From positions 1-33,095 of the forward strand of contig NZ_BAGA01000140.1 in the NCBI RefSeq assembly GCF_000308595.1: DNA of 33,095 nt. Reading direction: 5' to 3'. Of the stretch, positions 16,571-24,920 are shown in pieces (the stretch's first letter is position 1; every line of letters begins with the position of its first letter). A program made the position numbers and the translations under genes. Source of the DNA: Nocardia higoensis NBRC 100133 (GTDB lineage: Bacteria > Actinomycetota > Actinomycetes > Mycobacteriales > Mycobacteriaceae). Below the pieces are notes generated by a model. That model made no database searches. It was not told where the DNA came from and saw nothing but the letters and a program-made list of their open reading frames with translations.

Positions 16571-17656
16571 ATGAAACGATCGCTGTCCGCATTCGCCAGA
16601 ATCGGCGTGCTCGCCGCCGCCTGCTGTGTCGCGCTGGGCGCGCCGGCGGTCGCCGATCCGAACAACGTCAATCCGATTCCGGTGCTCAACGGGTGGCGGG
16701 GATTGCCCCAGTTGCCGGGGCCGACGCAGGCCGTGTTCCAGATGACCGGCATGGACAGCCCGAACAAGACACAGAACGTCAACGTGCTCGGCACCGACCT
16801 GGGCATCATGTGGGACGACGGCCGTGGCGGGATGATCACGGCATTCGGTGACAGCGCCGGCATCGGGTTCCCGAATCTGCTGGCGGGCAGCATCTGGGCG
16901 TGGACGTCCAATGTGTTGTTCCGCAGCAGCACCAAGGATCCGTCGAAGGGCATCTACTTCGACAGCGTCGTGCCCAACCCGCTGCCGAGCCCGAAGATCC
17001 CCGGCATCGAGATCAGCTTCATCCCCACCGCGGGTATCTCGGTCGGCGGGGTGCAGTACATGAGCATGATGTCGGTGCGGTCGTGGGGCGACCACGGCAA
17101 GTGGCACACCAACTTCTCGACGCTGGCCGTCTCCGGCGACGGCGGTCAGACCTGGGCGCAGTTGCCCACCACGCGCCGCGCGAATGTCGACGGGCACGAG
17201 CGCTTCCAGCAGAACGCCTTTCTGAAGACGGGCGGCTTCGTCTACCGATACGGCACCCCCGCCGGGCGCGACCACCCAGGCTTCATCTCCCGCGTCCCGG
17301 AAGCGGCGATCGCCGACATCGACGCCTACGAATACTGGGACGGGAAAGAGTGGAAGCGCAACGAGCCGCTGGCCTCGGTGCCGATCGTCGGCAATGTGGG
17401 CGAGCTGTCGGTGCAGTGGAACGAGCACCTCGGTCAGTTCGTCATGCTGACCACCGACCCCGCGAATTCCGTTGTCATGCGGACAGCTTCGGCTCCCGAA
17501 GGGCCGTGGAGCGAGCCACGAGTACTGGTGGACACCCGTGATCTGCCCACCGCCTACGCGCCGATGATCTTCCCCTATCAGACCGGAGACGACCTGTACT
17601 TCCTGCTCACGGTGCACAGTCAATACAACGTGTTGCTCATGCGAACGCCGTTGTGA
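16571..17656 (+). CDS. secreted DUF4185 (GH183-type) protein, copy 2
   Basis: A 361-residue paralog of the protein at 4093, aligned from end to end. ATG with GAAGGGA about 11 bases upstream. A signal peptide (KR, then ARIGVLAAACCVALGAPAVA) is cleaved before DPNN. The DUF4185 hallmarks GTDLGIMWD and AFGDSAG are kept and the C-terminus is MIFPYQTGDDLYFLLTVHSQYNV. The main difference is a shorter loop at PNPLPSPKIPG, where copy 1 has an extra stretch. Arabinan cleavage is the family-based guess. Divergent from the B12 riboswitch; followed directly by an IS1634-type fragment. Confidence 0.85.
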   Translation: MKRSLSAFARIGVLAAACCVALGAPAVADPNNVNPIPVLNGWRGLPQLPGPTQAVFQMTGMDSPNKTQNVNVLGTDLGIMWDDGRGGMITAFGDSAGIGFPNLLAGSIWAWTSNVLFRSSTKDPSKGIYFDSVVPNPLPSPKIPGIEISFIPTAGISVGGVQYMSMMSVRSWGDHGKWHTNFSTLAVSGDGGQTWAQLPTTRRANVDGHERFQQNAFLKTGGFVYRYGTPAGRDHPGFISRVPEAAIADIDAYEYWDGKEWKRNEPLASVPIVGNVGELSVQWNEHLGQFVMLTTDPANSVVMRTASAPEGPWSEPRVLVDTRDLPTAYAPMIFPYQTGDDLYFLLTVHSQYNVLLMRTPL

Positions 17657-17769
17657 CCTGACTTGGCTCATTCTTCGGTCTGCGGAGCGGCAGCGGGTTT
17701 CTGACCTCGTGTTTCTGTGTCGGTGTCGGTGGAGTTTGCGCACTAACGATGGTGTCGTAGGGTGCGGTC

Positions 17770-18213
17770 GTGGCCTACGTTCGGACGGTGAAGACGGCTT
17801 CTGGGGCCACAGCGGTCCAGATCGTGTGGTCTTCTCGGCGGGGTTCACGCTCGATCGAGCACATCGGTTCGGCCCACGACGAGGTCGAGTTGGCGGCGTT
17901 GAAGACCGCCGCGGCGACTCGGTTGGCCGGCGGGCAGGGCGTGCTGGATCTCGGAGTTGGTGACGGCACCGGTTCGGTCGATGCGCCGTTGCCGATCACC
18001 TCGTCGCGAATGAGCCATTTGTGGTCGGCGTTGTGTACCGCCTTCGAGCGGTTGGGGTTCGACTCGGTTACCCACGGCGACACAGTGTTTCGTGATCTCG
18101 TGCTGGCACGGATCATCGAACCGACCAGCAAATCGGATGCGGGGCGCGTGCTGAGCGAGGCCGGGATCTCCTCGGCCTCCTACGCCACGGTCAAACGCTC
18201 ACCCCCGTGCTGA
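17770..18213 (+). pseudogene. truncated IS1634-family transposase (N-terminal fragment)
   Basis: The first 147 residues match the N-terminus of IS1634-type transposases: MAYVRTVKTASGATAVQIVWSS opening, then LGFDSVTHGDTVFRDLVLARIIEPTSKSD. A complete enzyme would be about 450-550 residues; the reading breaks after ASYATVKR into non-homologous sequence, and the catalytic DDE core is missing. The left end of the element must lie between the DUF4185 stop at 17656 and 17770; I could not define its terminal repeat. A DUF4185 relic follows 30 bases later, so the deletion joined IS and gene remnant. Confidence 0.85.
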
Positions 18214-18242
18214 CGTCAACAACCTCATGACCCGCAACAGCA

Positions 18243-18340
18243 GCGCCGATGATCTTCCCACGTCAGACCGAAGAAAAGCTGTACCTCCTGCTCACGATGC
18301 ACAGCCAGTACAACGTGCTGCTCATGCGAACACCCGTTGC
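18243..18340 (+). pseudogene. 3'-end relic of a DUF4185 gene
   Basis: About 98 bases encode MIFPRQTEEKLYLLLTMHSQ and on to NVLLMRTP, near-identical to the last 30 codons of the complete gene just upstream (MIFPYQTGDDLYFLLTVHSQ). The stop codon is lost through an extra base near 18333. It marks a third DUF4185 copy of which only the tail remains beside the IS1634-type fragment. Confidence 0.85.
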
Positions 18341-18387
18341 GAGTATCCCAGCATGCGGACCACTGGTCACTTTCGAATCTTCCGGCA

Positions 18388-18816
18388 TCAACGCAGAGCG
18401 CTGTCGTCGAATCCCTCTCCAGAAAAGTTCACCCAAGATTCGACCGACATTTCGCTCGGGCTGTCGATGCCGAGCGCGCCACGCAAGGCACCGACGACCA
18501 GATCGGCAAGCCTCTCATACTCTTGATATCGAACAGGCCAGCCGAGCTGGCGGTGCCAGTTCAGCGAACCACCTTCCACCGCAGGACTCCATCCATCAGC
18601 TAGCAGCCATGCCTCCCCATCCGTGGAGAGTTGGTAGCCTTCGGTCAGTGCGGAACCGTCCACAATCTCAGCCCACAACCCGTCCGTCGTCATCAGAAAC
18701 TGTGCAAATCGATTTCCGCTTGCCTTGACGATGAGACATCCATCGCTTGGCATACGCGCGAAGATTATCGCGAGCGCGGCAGAATACGACGGCCAGTCTG
18801 CGATACCAGACTTCAT
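18388..18816 (-). CDS. small protein resembling TY-Chap (YbjN/secretion-chaperone-like) family
   Basis: A 142-residue cytoplasmic protein without signal or membrane segment. The pattern GNRFAQFLMTTDGLWAEIVD, then LNWHRQLGWPVRYQEYERLADLVVGALR resembles the TY-Chap (type III secretion chaperone/YbjN-like) proteins that accompany actinobacterial polymorphic toxins; this is recognition by eye. It overlaps the DUF6301-like gene by one base (TGATG), so translation is coupled. A role as toxin chaperone or immunity partner is inferred from context. Confidence 0.55.
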   Translation of the reverse strand: MKSGIADWPSYSAALAIIFARMPSDGCLIVKASGNRFAQFLMTTDGLWAEIVDGSALTEGYQLSTDGEAWLLADGWSPAVEGGSLNWHRQLGWPVRYQEYERLADLVVGALRGALGIDSPSEMSVESWVNFSGEGFDDSALR

Positions 18817-19325
18817 CAGATATCCCCGCCATCCGGCTCGTCAAGCCACTCCTGGTGCGCTGGATCGGCCAGGCGAAGGTTGATACTGTTGTCGAAAAGG
18901 CGCAGACGAATAACGACCTTTGGCAAATCCCACCGAACCTCCCCATTACCGCCCGCCCGCCGTCGCGTGGGCGAACCCAAGAACGAGCCGATCGCTTCAC
19001 TGATATCTGCGAATTGGTCATATACGCGACGGGACGTCGCCGCGTCTGCACCCTCGCACCAATCAGTCACCAAAATGTCGATGAAACTCATATTGTCAGC
19101 GTCGCCAAAAGCGCCCGCCTCGGGCCGGGACAGTTCCAGATCCGTAGCGAGGACCACTAACGAATCGCACTCTTGCGCTATTCTCCAACCCAAAGTCCTG
19201 CAGATTGGATCCAGGTCTCCCCAATGCCAACTCCACTCAAAACGCGATGCGATACGGACTATGTTTTCGACCTTACGGGAATTCGATGGCCCACGGTCGA
19301 CCACTTCAGCGGATTTGTTGCTCAT
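18816..19325 (-). CDS. DUF6301-like protein, candidate immunity protein (copy A)
   Basis: A 169-residue soluble protein. The framework FEWSWHWGDLDPICRTLGW, later EVRWDLPKVVIRLRLFDNSI, and NLRLADPAHQEWLDE is typical of DUF6301 proteins found in Nocardia and relatives. ATG at 19325 has GAAGGA three bases upstream. It starts eight bases after a toxin-like C-terminal remnant and overlaps the TY-Chap-like gene. Base composition is visibly less GC-rich than the backbone. Immunity function is inferred from the repeated toxin-tail/DUF6301 order; no experiment known to me shows it. Confidence 0.65.
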   Translation of the reverse strand: MSNKSAEVVDRGPSNSRKVENIVRIASRFEWSWHWGDLDPICRTLGWRIAQECDSLVVLATDLELSRPEAGAFGDADNMSFIDILVTDWCEGADAATSRRVYDQFADISEAIGSFLGSPTRRRAGGNGEVRWDLPKVVIRLRLFDNSINLRLADPAHQEWLDEPDGGDI

Positions 19326-19332
19326 AATTCCT

Positions 19333-19620
19333 TCATCTTGCGACAGAGCTATAGGTCAGGAACTGATTTCGCTCACTTTCAGGAACTTTGACTGAATGCA
19401 TGGCCGCTAAAATCGTCACTGTCAGGGACTGATCAGCGGCTCGCGCCGCATTCCTCCTATCGCTATTCGATACGATAACCGGAGCCGCCACCGGAGCAAC
19501 AAGCGAGGCCTGGTGCTCGAATGTCGACTGCAGAGATTGCGAAAGAGAATCCATCCAGGAAACACCTCCACCGCTTACCGACGCAGAGATGCCCTCTGCG
19601 CTCGTATAACCGGGCCCTGC
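19333..19620 (-). pseudogene. C-terminal remnant of a toxin-like gene
   Basis: About 95 residues remain open, ending SLTVTILAAMHSV and a further 18 residues before the stop. The stretch RNAARAADQSLTVTI resembles RRSVDQSLTVRI in the tail of the nuclease-like toxin at 21721, and both are followed at once by a DUF6301-like gene. The 5' part is replaced by the IS481 remnant, whose antiphase keeps the frame open artificially to 20304. I read this as the stump of a second toxin gene; identity is tentative. Confidence 0.45.
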
Positions 19621-20396
19621 AAGAGCAACGCCCCACTGTTCGTCGAGGGCCGTCGCCGCCTCGTCCAACGCTGCCAACACCGTCCGATCGCTCACATCGC
19701 CACCGAGATGGGGATCTCTCGCCAATGCGCCTCCAAGTGGGTCAACCGGTGGCGCCGGCACGGCGAACTCGACCTGCTCGACCGATCCTCGACACCCCAT
19801 CGGCAACCGACAGCGACTCCCGCCGCGGTCGTCGCCCGGATCGAGCGGCTGCGCAAGGTCAACAAGTGGTCGGCGCGAAGGATCGCGTTCGAACTCGACG
19901 GTGAAGGCACCACGATCGCGGTGCGGACGGTGACCCGTCAGCTCGCCCATCTGGGGTTGAACCGGCGTCGGTTCCTCGATCCCACGGGTGAGAACAACCG
20001 GACACCGCGCCGGATCGTGGCTCGATGGCCAGGACATATGGTGCATGTCGATGTGAAGAAGGTCGGCCGGATCCCCGACGGTGGTGGCTGGCGGGTCCAC
20101 GGGGTCGGCCACATCCACCGCATCGTCACCGATAACGGCTCCTGCTACAGGGCCCACGACTTCGCCGAAGTCCTCCGCGGGGCCCGTCACCAGCGGATCC
20201 GCCCCTACACACCCCGACACAACGGCAAAGTCGAAGGCTACCAACGGATCCTGGCCGTAGAATTCCTTTACGCCCGAACCTGGACTTCCGAACATCCACT
20301 TCAACTATCACCGCCCACACACCGCCACCGGGAACCGACCACCCGCCAGCCGACTCCACACCCGGCGTCACCAACGTCATGGCCTCATACATTTAG
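19617..20396 (+). pseudogene. degenerate IS481-family transposase
   Basis: From CKSNAPLFVEGRRRLVQRCQ the frame follows an IS481 transposase: HTH (EMGISRQCASKWVNRW), then LDRSSTPHRQPTATPA, RWPGHMVHVDVKKVGRIPDGGGWRVHG with the first catalytic Asp. It then jumps directly to HIHRIVTDNGSCYRA, so about 65 residues of the DDE core are deleted. After YARTWTSEH two further frameshifts are needed to read NYHRPHTATGNRPPASRL and the native end VTNVMASYI. No start codon fits. It is dead and lies between two toxin-region fragments. Confidence 0.88.
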
Positions 20397-20443
20397 TTCT
20401 GGATCAATAGTTCTATTTCAATAAGCTGACTCATGCCCTCATC

Positions 20444-20944
20444 TCATGATCGGCGCCACGCTTCCGCATATTCGGGGAAGCGTGATTCGAGGGCGGCGGC
20501 GAAGCATCGAGCCCTTTCCATCGAGTCGAGGAAATTGAACTTTCCGCGCTCGATATACCAATCCATCAAGAGTGCAGCATCACGGAATCGGTTGTTCACG
20601 AGGCACAATGCGACTGTTCCACGAAACAGTCTCGGATTGATATTGCCCGTACCGCTCGACGTCGGCGTGCGCGCCAGCTCTATCAGTTTGTCGAGCGAAT
20701 TACGTCCTTCGAACCAATCTTCAACAGGTGTCGCTACAGTTTGCGTGAACCACTCGACCGCACCCGAGATCTTATCGGCACCGGAGACGACGTATTCGAA
20801 GTCCATGCGTTCGGGATCCTGGAACGAGCCGAACAGCCCTTTGTCGATATAGTCGGACAGGATGGATTCTTTGGACTGTCTCTTCAGTAAGGCTCCCGAA
20901 GGCAAGGAAGCCTGTAGTTCATTTGCAGACAGGGACAGCACCGA
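20444..20944 (-). pseudogene. 5'-truncated gene of unknown function
   Basis: About 165 residues of credible protein, from LSLSANELQASLPSG to EYAEAWRRS. It is mostly helical in character (ESILSDYIDKGLFGSF; GAVEWFTQTVATPVEDWFEG; ALLMDWYIERGKFNF). No start codon with a ribosome site lies near 20944, and the continuation upstream to 21133 is a Gly/Arg-rich reading of different, GC-rich DNA. I do not recognise the family. Its place inside the toxin region suggests an immunity or accessory gene whose 5' part was lost. Confidence 0.5.
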
Positions 20945-21166
20945 GGCCGAACCCGTCAAGGCGAGACCGCCATAGCGATCTCGACGACAACCCACTGTCA
21001 CCGCTGAGACAGCCTGCGGCCACCGACCTACTCCGGATTCGGGCGGCCCAGAACCCGCACCGACTACCCCGGCGAACACGTCACCGCCAAGACGATGATC
21101 ATCTGCTCCGGCCGCCCGGCGACGATACGTCACCTGGCACCATAAATCACCTCGGTGGATCCGGGT
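20945..21166. other. GC-rich unassigned insert between two AT-richer gene pieces
   Basis: About 220 bases of high GC separate the truncated gene at 20444 from the DUF6301-like gene at 21167, with a sharp change of composition at both sides. One plus-strand frame reads YSGFGRPRTRTDYPGEHVTA, which could be a mobile-element fragment, but I cannot assign it. Confidence 0.4.
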
Positions 21167-21652
21167 TCAGCGGCCACCACTGAACGTTGCATCCCACTCG
21201 TCTTCTCGACGCTGCACCTCAGGATTGACCAGCTCCGCCGAGACAAATCCGTTGGCCATGAAGAGCAGGATGACAACCGACGGCTTATTCCATCTGAAGA
21301 ATGGTTCGGCAACGAGATCCACTGAAATCGGATCCCCCAACGCCTTCCGCAATTGCCCCACCAGAAGTTGGAATGATTCAGAGAGGTCCCTGGAGCCGAC
21401 GAAATCACCCTTTTCGATACGTCTCGATATGCGAAGCGAAATCCGTTGCACCACGTTCGCGTCCATAAACAGCAGCGCGCTCGCCGAGCCGGTCTCTATA
21501 CCGGTCCGCAGACGTACCGAACGTTCCCCCTCCTTCTCAACAGGCCAACCCATCTGGATGCAGAATTGGCCAAGCCCTGCCTTACTCCAATTCCAGTTGG
21601 AATCTACCGCTGTCTCCAGCGCAGTTCTCACTGCATCGACATCTATCAGCAC
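21167..21652 (-). CDS. DUF6301-like protein, candidate immunity protein (copy B)
   Basis: A 161-residue soluble protein with GTG start. It shares the DUF6301 framework with copy A: NWNWSKAGLGQFCIQMGWPV near the N-terminus, LVGQLRKALGDP in the middle, and FFRWNKPSVVILLFMANGFV with SAELVNPEVQRRED near the end. Overall identity with copy A is low, as expected for immunity proteins matched to different toxins. It lies 68 bases downstream of the nuclease-like toxin remnant and is transcribed in the same direction. The toxin-neutralising role is inferred. Confidence 0.65.
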   Translation of the reverse strand: MLIDVDAVRTALETAVDSNWNWSKAGLGQFCIQMGWPVEKEGERSVRLRTGIETGSASALLFMDANVVQRISLRISRRIEKGDFVGSRDLSESFQLLVGQLRKALGDPISVDLVAEPFFRWNKPSVVILLFMANGFVSAELVNPEVQRREDEWDATFSGGR

Positions 21653-21720
21653 CTCATACCCACCTTTACTATCGCCAAAGACATACTACTCACCGGACCA
21701 CGACTCAATGCCGGAAGAGC

Positions 21721-22769
21721 CTACCGGAGATGAGCCGCAAAGGTGAGCCATGCACCTCTTTCTACCCGTCCGCTTTTAGCCAGGTCAGTGCCGGCCGGGG
21801 TAATGCGCACCGTCAGTGACTGATCGACACTCCTGCGAAATACCTGATGAGACTCGGGAAACAATCGCGACACGCGCACACGCAAGCCTTCGACGTCAAG
21901 CAACCTACCTGCAACAGGTCTCAATACGGAAGGCATCGTCATCGAGATCGATTGAGCTTCAGAAGATTCGAAGACCTCGACTTGCGGATCCTTCGGAACA
22001 TAATCCGGATGAGCAGGACCGAGTTCAGTTTTGAACGTGTATTCTGTAACCCGTCCGTTGGTATCAGTCTTTATCAGCGAGTAGTCGATCTTCGATCGGT
22101 CACGCTCTGCTACCACCCGCGCCAGGTCGGGGTTTCCGGCCAACAGGGTTTTGTCGTTCGCAAGCTTGTCCCATAAGTACTCATCCGTTCCCTGCATGAC
22201 ACGAACTCTATCCCTACCCGAACCAACAAGAGAAGTGCCAAGCCCTTTGTAGTCGGGACCCCCACCCTTGGCCTCGACAATCTTCCAACGCCCATCTTTA
22301 TAGAAGATGAGATCATGCCTACCCGAGCCATTATTTTTTTCCGATCAATTGCCAGCCATCGGCCTCAGCCTTTGCTTGCGCACCCAACTCCCCCAAGCCT
22401 TCGCTGTTCAAATTTACTTTATTCTTCTCGACAAAATACGAGTCTGCAGCAGCCTGGATATCCGCAAGTACATCGTCGGCGTCCGAGCCTTCATCCAACT
22501 CTTCTATGATCCGCTGACGTTCGATAGCACGCTCTGCGCTATTCCCGGTCAGTTTACCGTAGTCGCCTCCAACAGTATCTGCGAGCTCTTTGAGTTCATC
22601 ACGCCGATCCTTTGCAACACTTTCCAAACGCTTCCGCTCTGCCATCTGTTCCGCGAACTCTGATCCGACACCCAAGTCGAATACGTTGGCCTCCGGACCC
22701 ACCTGCTCGAGGCGGGCTTTCATATAGGTCTCCGACTCGGTTTTCGGGTCGGTAAAAAACCTTCCCCTA
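21721..22769 (-). pseudogene. nuclease-like polymorphic toxin, truncated and frameshifted
   Basis: Two pieces of one protein. The first runs from the IS edge (open from GRFFTDPKTESETYMKARLE) to ADGWQLIGKK and a stop at 22331-22333. Dropping one A from the seven-A run (22334-22340) joins it in frame to NNGSGRHDLIFYKDGRWKIV, EAKGGGPDYKGLG, MQGTDEYLWDKLAND and the end at 21721. HDLIFYKDGRWKIVEAK gives a D...ExK pattern like restriction-endonuclease-fold nucleases. The first piece is helical (AEQMAERKRLESVAKDRRDELKEL broken into heptads). The N-terminal secretion part is missing because the IS5-type element sits there. DUF6301-like gene follows. Confidence 0.7.
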
Positions 22770-22786
22770 AGGGTTGTCCCGTAAGT
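22768..22786 (+). repeat. left terminal inverted repeat of the IS5-type element
   Basis: TAAGGGTTGTCCCGTAAGT; the right end (23618-23636) is its reverse complement with a single mismatch. The outer TA on each side may be target duplication rather than element. Confidence 0.85.
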
Positions 22787-23634
22787 TGTTGAGCGGCAGC
22801 CGGTATCGTGTCCCCGTGGCGGTGATCTCGGCAGCCGATCCGGTGATGGTGGAGTTGTTCAGCGGGCTGCGGCCGCGCAAGTTCTCTCGTCTGGTCGCCC
22901 GGTTGCGGCGTGAGGGTGCAGATCGGCCGTTGCGGGGCCGGCCCTGGGGATTGTGTTTCGAGGACCGGGTGCTGCTGGTGGCCACCTATTGGCGCACGAA
23001 CCTCACGATGCGTCAGTTGGCAGCGGTGTTCGGGGTCTCGAAGTCGGCCGCGGCCCGGGTGATCGAAGATCTCGGTCCTGCTCTGGGGTTGCGGCCCCGT
23101 GTCCGGTTTCCGCGCGGTGCGGTGTTGATCGTCGACGGAACCCTGGTCCCGACCCGCGACCACGAAGTGGCCGCACCCAGCAAGAACTACCGGTACTCGA
23201 CCAATCATCAGGTCGTCATCGACGCCGACACCGAACTCGTCGTCGCCCTCGGTCGACCGCTACCGGGAAACCGCAACGACTGCCGCGCCTACGCCGAGTC
23301 CGGCGCGGAACACGCCTGCCGCAACGCGGTGGTGATCGCCGATGGCGGCTACCAGGGCACGAGCGCGATCATCCCGCACCGCCGCGTTCCGGGCCGGGAC
23401 CTGCCGGAGTGGAAACAGGCCCACAAACGCCTCCCATCGGCAGGTCCGTGCCCGTGTCGAGCACACCTTCGCCCGCATGAAGACCTGGAAGATTCTGCGG
23501 GACTGCCGCTTACGCGGCAACGGTGTTGCTGTCGCGATGGCCGGAGTCGCCACGCTGGCCAACCTCGCCCACGCCCGCTGACCCCGGCCGGGGTCCAGGT
23601 CGTCATCACCGCGCCGGACTTACGGGACATCCCT
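22770..23634 (+). mobile_element. IS5-family (IS427-like) insertion sequence
   Basis: An 865-base element bounded by near-perfect terminal inverted repeats and flanked by TA on both sides, consistent with a two-base target duplication. It carries one DDE_Tnp_4-type transposase gene that is now frameshifted. It lies between the toxin and tape-measure-like genes and removed or displaced the toxin's 5' end. The right TIR supplies the stop codon read by the neighbouring phage-like gene. Confidence 0.85.
22816..23581 (+). pseudogene. IS5-family transposase, frameshifted
   Basis: N-terminal HTH (NLTMRQLAAVFGVSKSAAARV) and a DDE_Tnp_4 catalytic domain. First Asp is in LIVDGTLVP, second in VIADGGYQG, and the Glu is in VRARVEHTFARMK. 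To reach that Glu the frame must change at 23422-23428 (CACAAAC has one base too many), after which the protein continues to MAGVATLANLAHAR and stops at 23581. Some IS5 elements use programmed frameshifting, but normally earlier and at slippery runs, so this looks like a disabling indel. Start is the GTG at 22816. Confidence 0.8.
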
Positions 23635-23636
23635 TA
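23618..23636 (-). repeat. right terminal inverted repeat of the IS5-type element
   Basis: ACTTACGGGACATCCCTTA, inverted copy of the left end, 18 of 19 matching. Includes TTA, the minus-strand stop codon of the tape-measure-like gene. Confidence 0.85.
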
Positions 23637-24824
23637 GTGGGACAATTCCCACTGCATCGCAAGTACTTTCAATCTGCCGATGATGTCTTCGTCGTTCGCC
23701 ATCGCGATGTTCACCGTGGCGGGCCCGCCGGCGGAGGGCGGCGCTACCGCCCCGGCGCCCTCGTTCCGGCTCGGCGCCGAGCGCGACGCCATCATCTTCT
23801 GGAGGAAGAACGGGTCGGCGTTGAGCGCCTGGAGGAAGGGGCGGTTGACTGCGGTGGAACGAGCGTTCATGACGAATTCGCCATCGGAAAGCCATGCCGG
23901 GATCTTGTCGCCGATGGACGAGCCGGGGCCCTGAACGTCACCGCCCTCCGCCCGTTTCAGCGGCGCAGCCCATGGTGCCGGGCTACCGGCGCGCATTTCG
24001 AAGCCGCCCTGTGGGAAATCGAGATCGACGATCCGACGGATTGCTGATTGCACAGGAATGCGCGATCGATCCGCGATATGCGTCGGCCCGTCCGGTGCCG
24101 GATATCCGCCCGGCGGTGGAATATCCACCACGTCGATACCCGGCTCGACCGGCCACGGTGGCATGCCCGGGTCGACCGCGTCCTTCCAGGTGTACATCTG
24201 CTCCATGAGCCGCTGGGCGCGGCCGAACGAGTTCCGTGACATCTTGGAATACAGCGTCGCCTTGTGCCCCAACTCCCCATTGGCGATATAGTCGCCGAAG
24301 AATCCCTCGGCGTTATATCCGGCAGCCAGAACCTGATTCAGGCTGTATTGAGACTTCATGTCGGCAGGTATTTTGTCCGACCATTTGTTCTTGATATAGG
24401 CGAGGTTGTAGGCCGCGGCCTGGATCGCCAAGCTCTGATCATCCGTGAGATCCGTCCATTCTCGGCCCGAGAAGATCGACGGATACTCGGCTTTCAGTTT
24501 GTCGAAGGTCTCTTCCTTCATGTTCGTGAGCCCGAGAGAGTTCGAGTGGCCGTCCTTCAACTCCCGAAACGGCGTGGTGTACTCCCGCAACCAGTCCTTC
24601 AGTTCCCCGTATCGGCCGTCCCACGTCAGGTTCGCATCCGCGCCTTCGTTCAGCACGATCGCCATGACGAGCCGCGGATCCACACCTGCAGCTTCACCGT
24701 ATGTGACCGAATCCTCGGCCCATCGGGCGACCTTGGGGTCCATATCTTCTGGCATACCGTGGACATCGGGTTTCCATTCGAACTTCGGAGGAGGACTACT
24801 CCAAGTGGCCGAATAGTCGCTCAT
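23634..24824 (-). CDS. lysozyme-like domain joined to phage tape-measure C-terminus
   Basis: A 396-residue protein. Residues 30 to about 215 look like a lysozyme/transglycosylase-like domain: AEDSVTYGEAAGVDPRLVMAIVLNEG with a candidate catalytic Glu60, then SNSLGLTNMKEETFD and QSLAIQAAAYNLAYIKNKW. Residues about 290-345 carry the GPGSSIGDKIPAWLSDGEFV segment typical of actinophage tape-measure C-termini. ATG 24824 has AGAAGGG eight bases upstream. A tail-bound muralytic enzyme is a reasonable reading. The stop TAA lies in the right inverted repeat of the IS; without the IS the junction would give TAG at the same place, so the end may be near native. Confidence 0.65.
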   Translation of the reverse strand: MSDYSATWSSPPPKFEWKPDVHGMPEDMDPKVARWAEDSVTYGEAAGVDPRLVMAIVLNEGADANLTWDGRYGELKDWLREYTTPFRELKDGHSNSLGLTNMKEETFDKLKAEYPSIFSGREWTDLTDDQSLAIQAAAYNLAYIKNKWSDKIPADMKSQYSLNQVLAAGYNAEGFFGDYIANGELGHKATLYSKMSRNSFGRAQRLMEQMYTWKDAVDPGMPPWPVEPGIDVVDIPPPGGYPAPDGPTHIADRSRIPVQSAIRRIVDLDFPQGGFEMRAGSPAPWAAPLKRAEGGDVQGPGSSIGDKIPAWLSDGEFVMNARSTAVNRPFLQALNADPFFLQKMMASRSAPSRNEGAGAVAPPSAGGPATVNIAMANDEDIIGRLKVLAMQWELSH

Positions 24825-24920
24825 TGAACGCACCCTTCTGACGAGATGAACAATTGTTGCCGTCCGGGTGGACCGGCTACTGTGAGAGAAATCTTCGATA
24901 CCCGACGGGCTGGGCCGAGA

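Noticed and set aside
19333..20304. A 323-residue intact minus-strand gene
   Set aside because: Its first two-thirds is the antiphase of an IS481 remnant; only the last ~95 residues look like real protein.
22334..22340. Programmed -1 ribosomal frameshift at the A7 heptamer
   Set aside because: The frame needed downstream is +1 relative to the upstream frame, so a classical -1 slip would not restore the protein.
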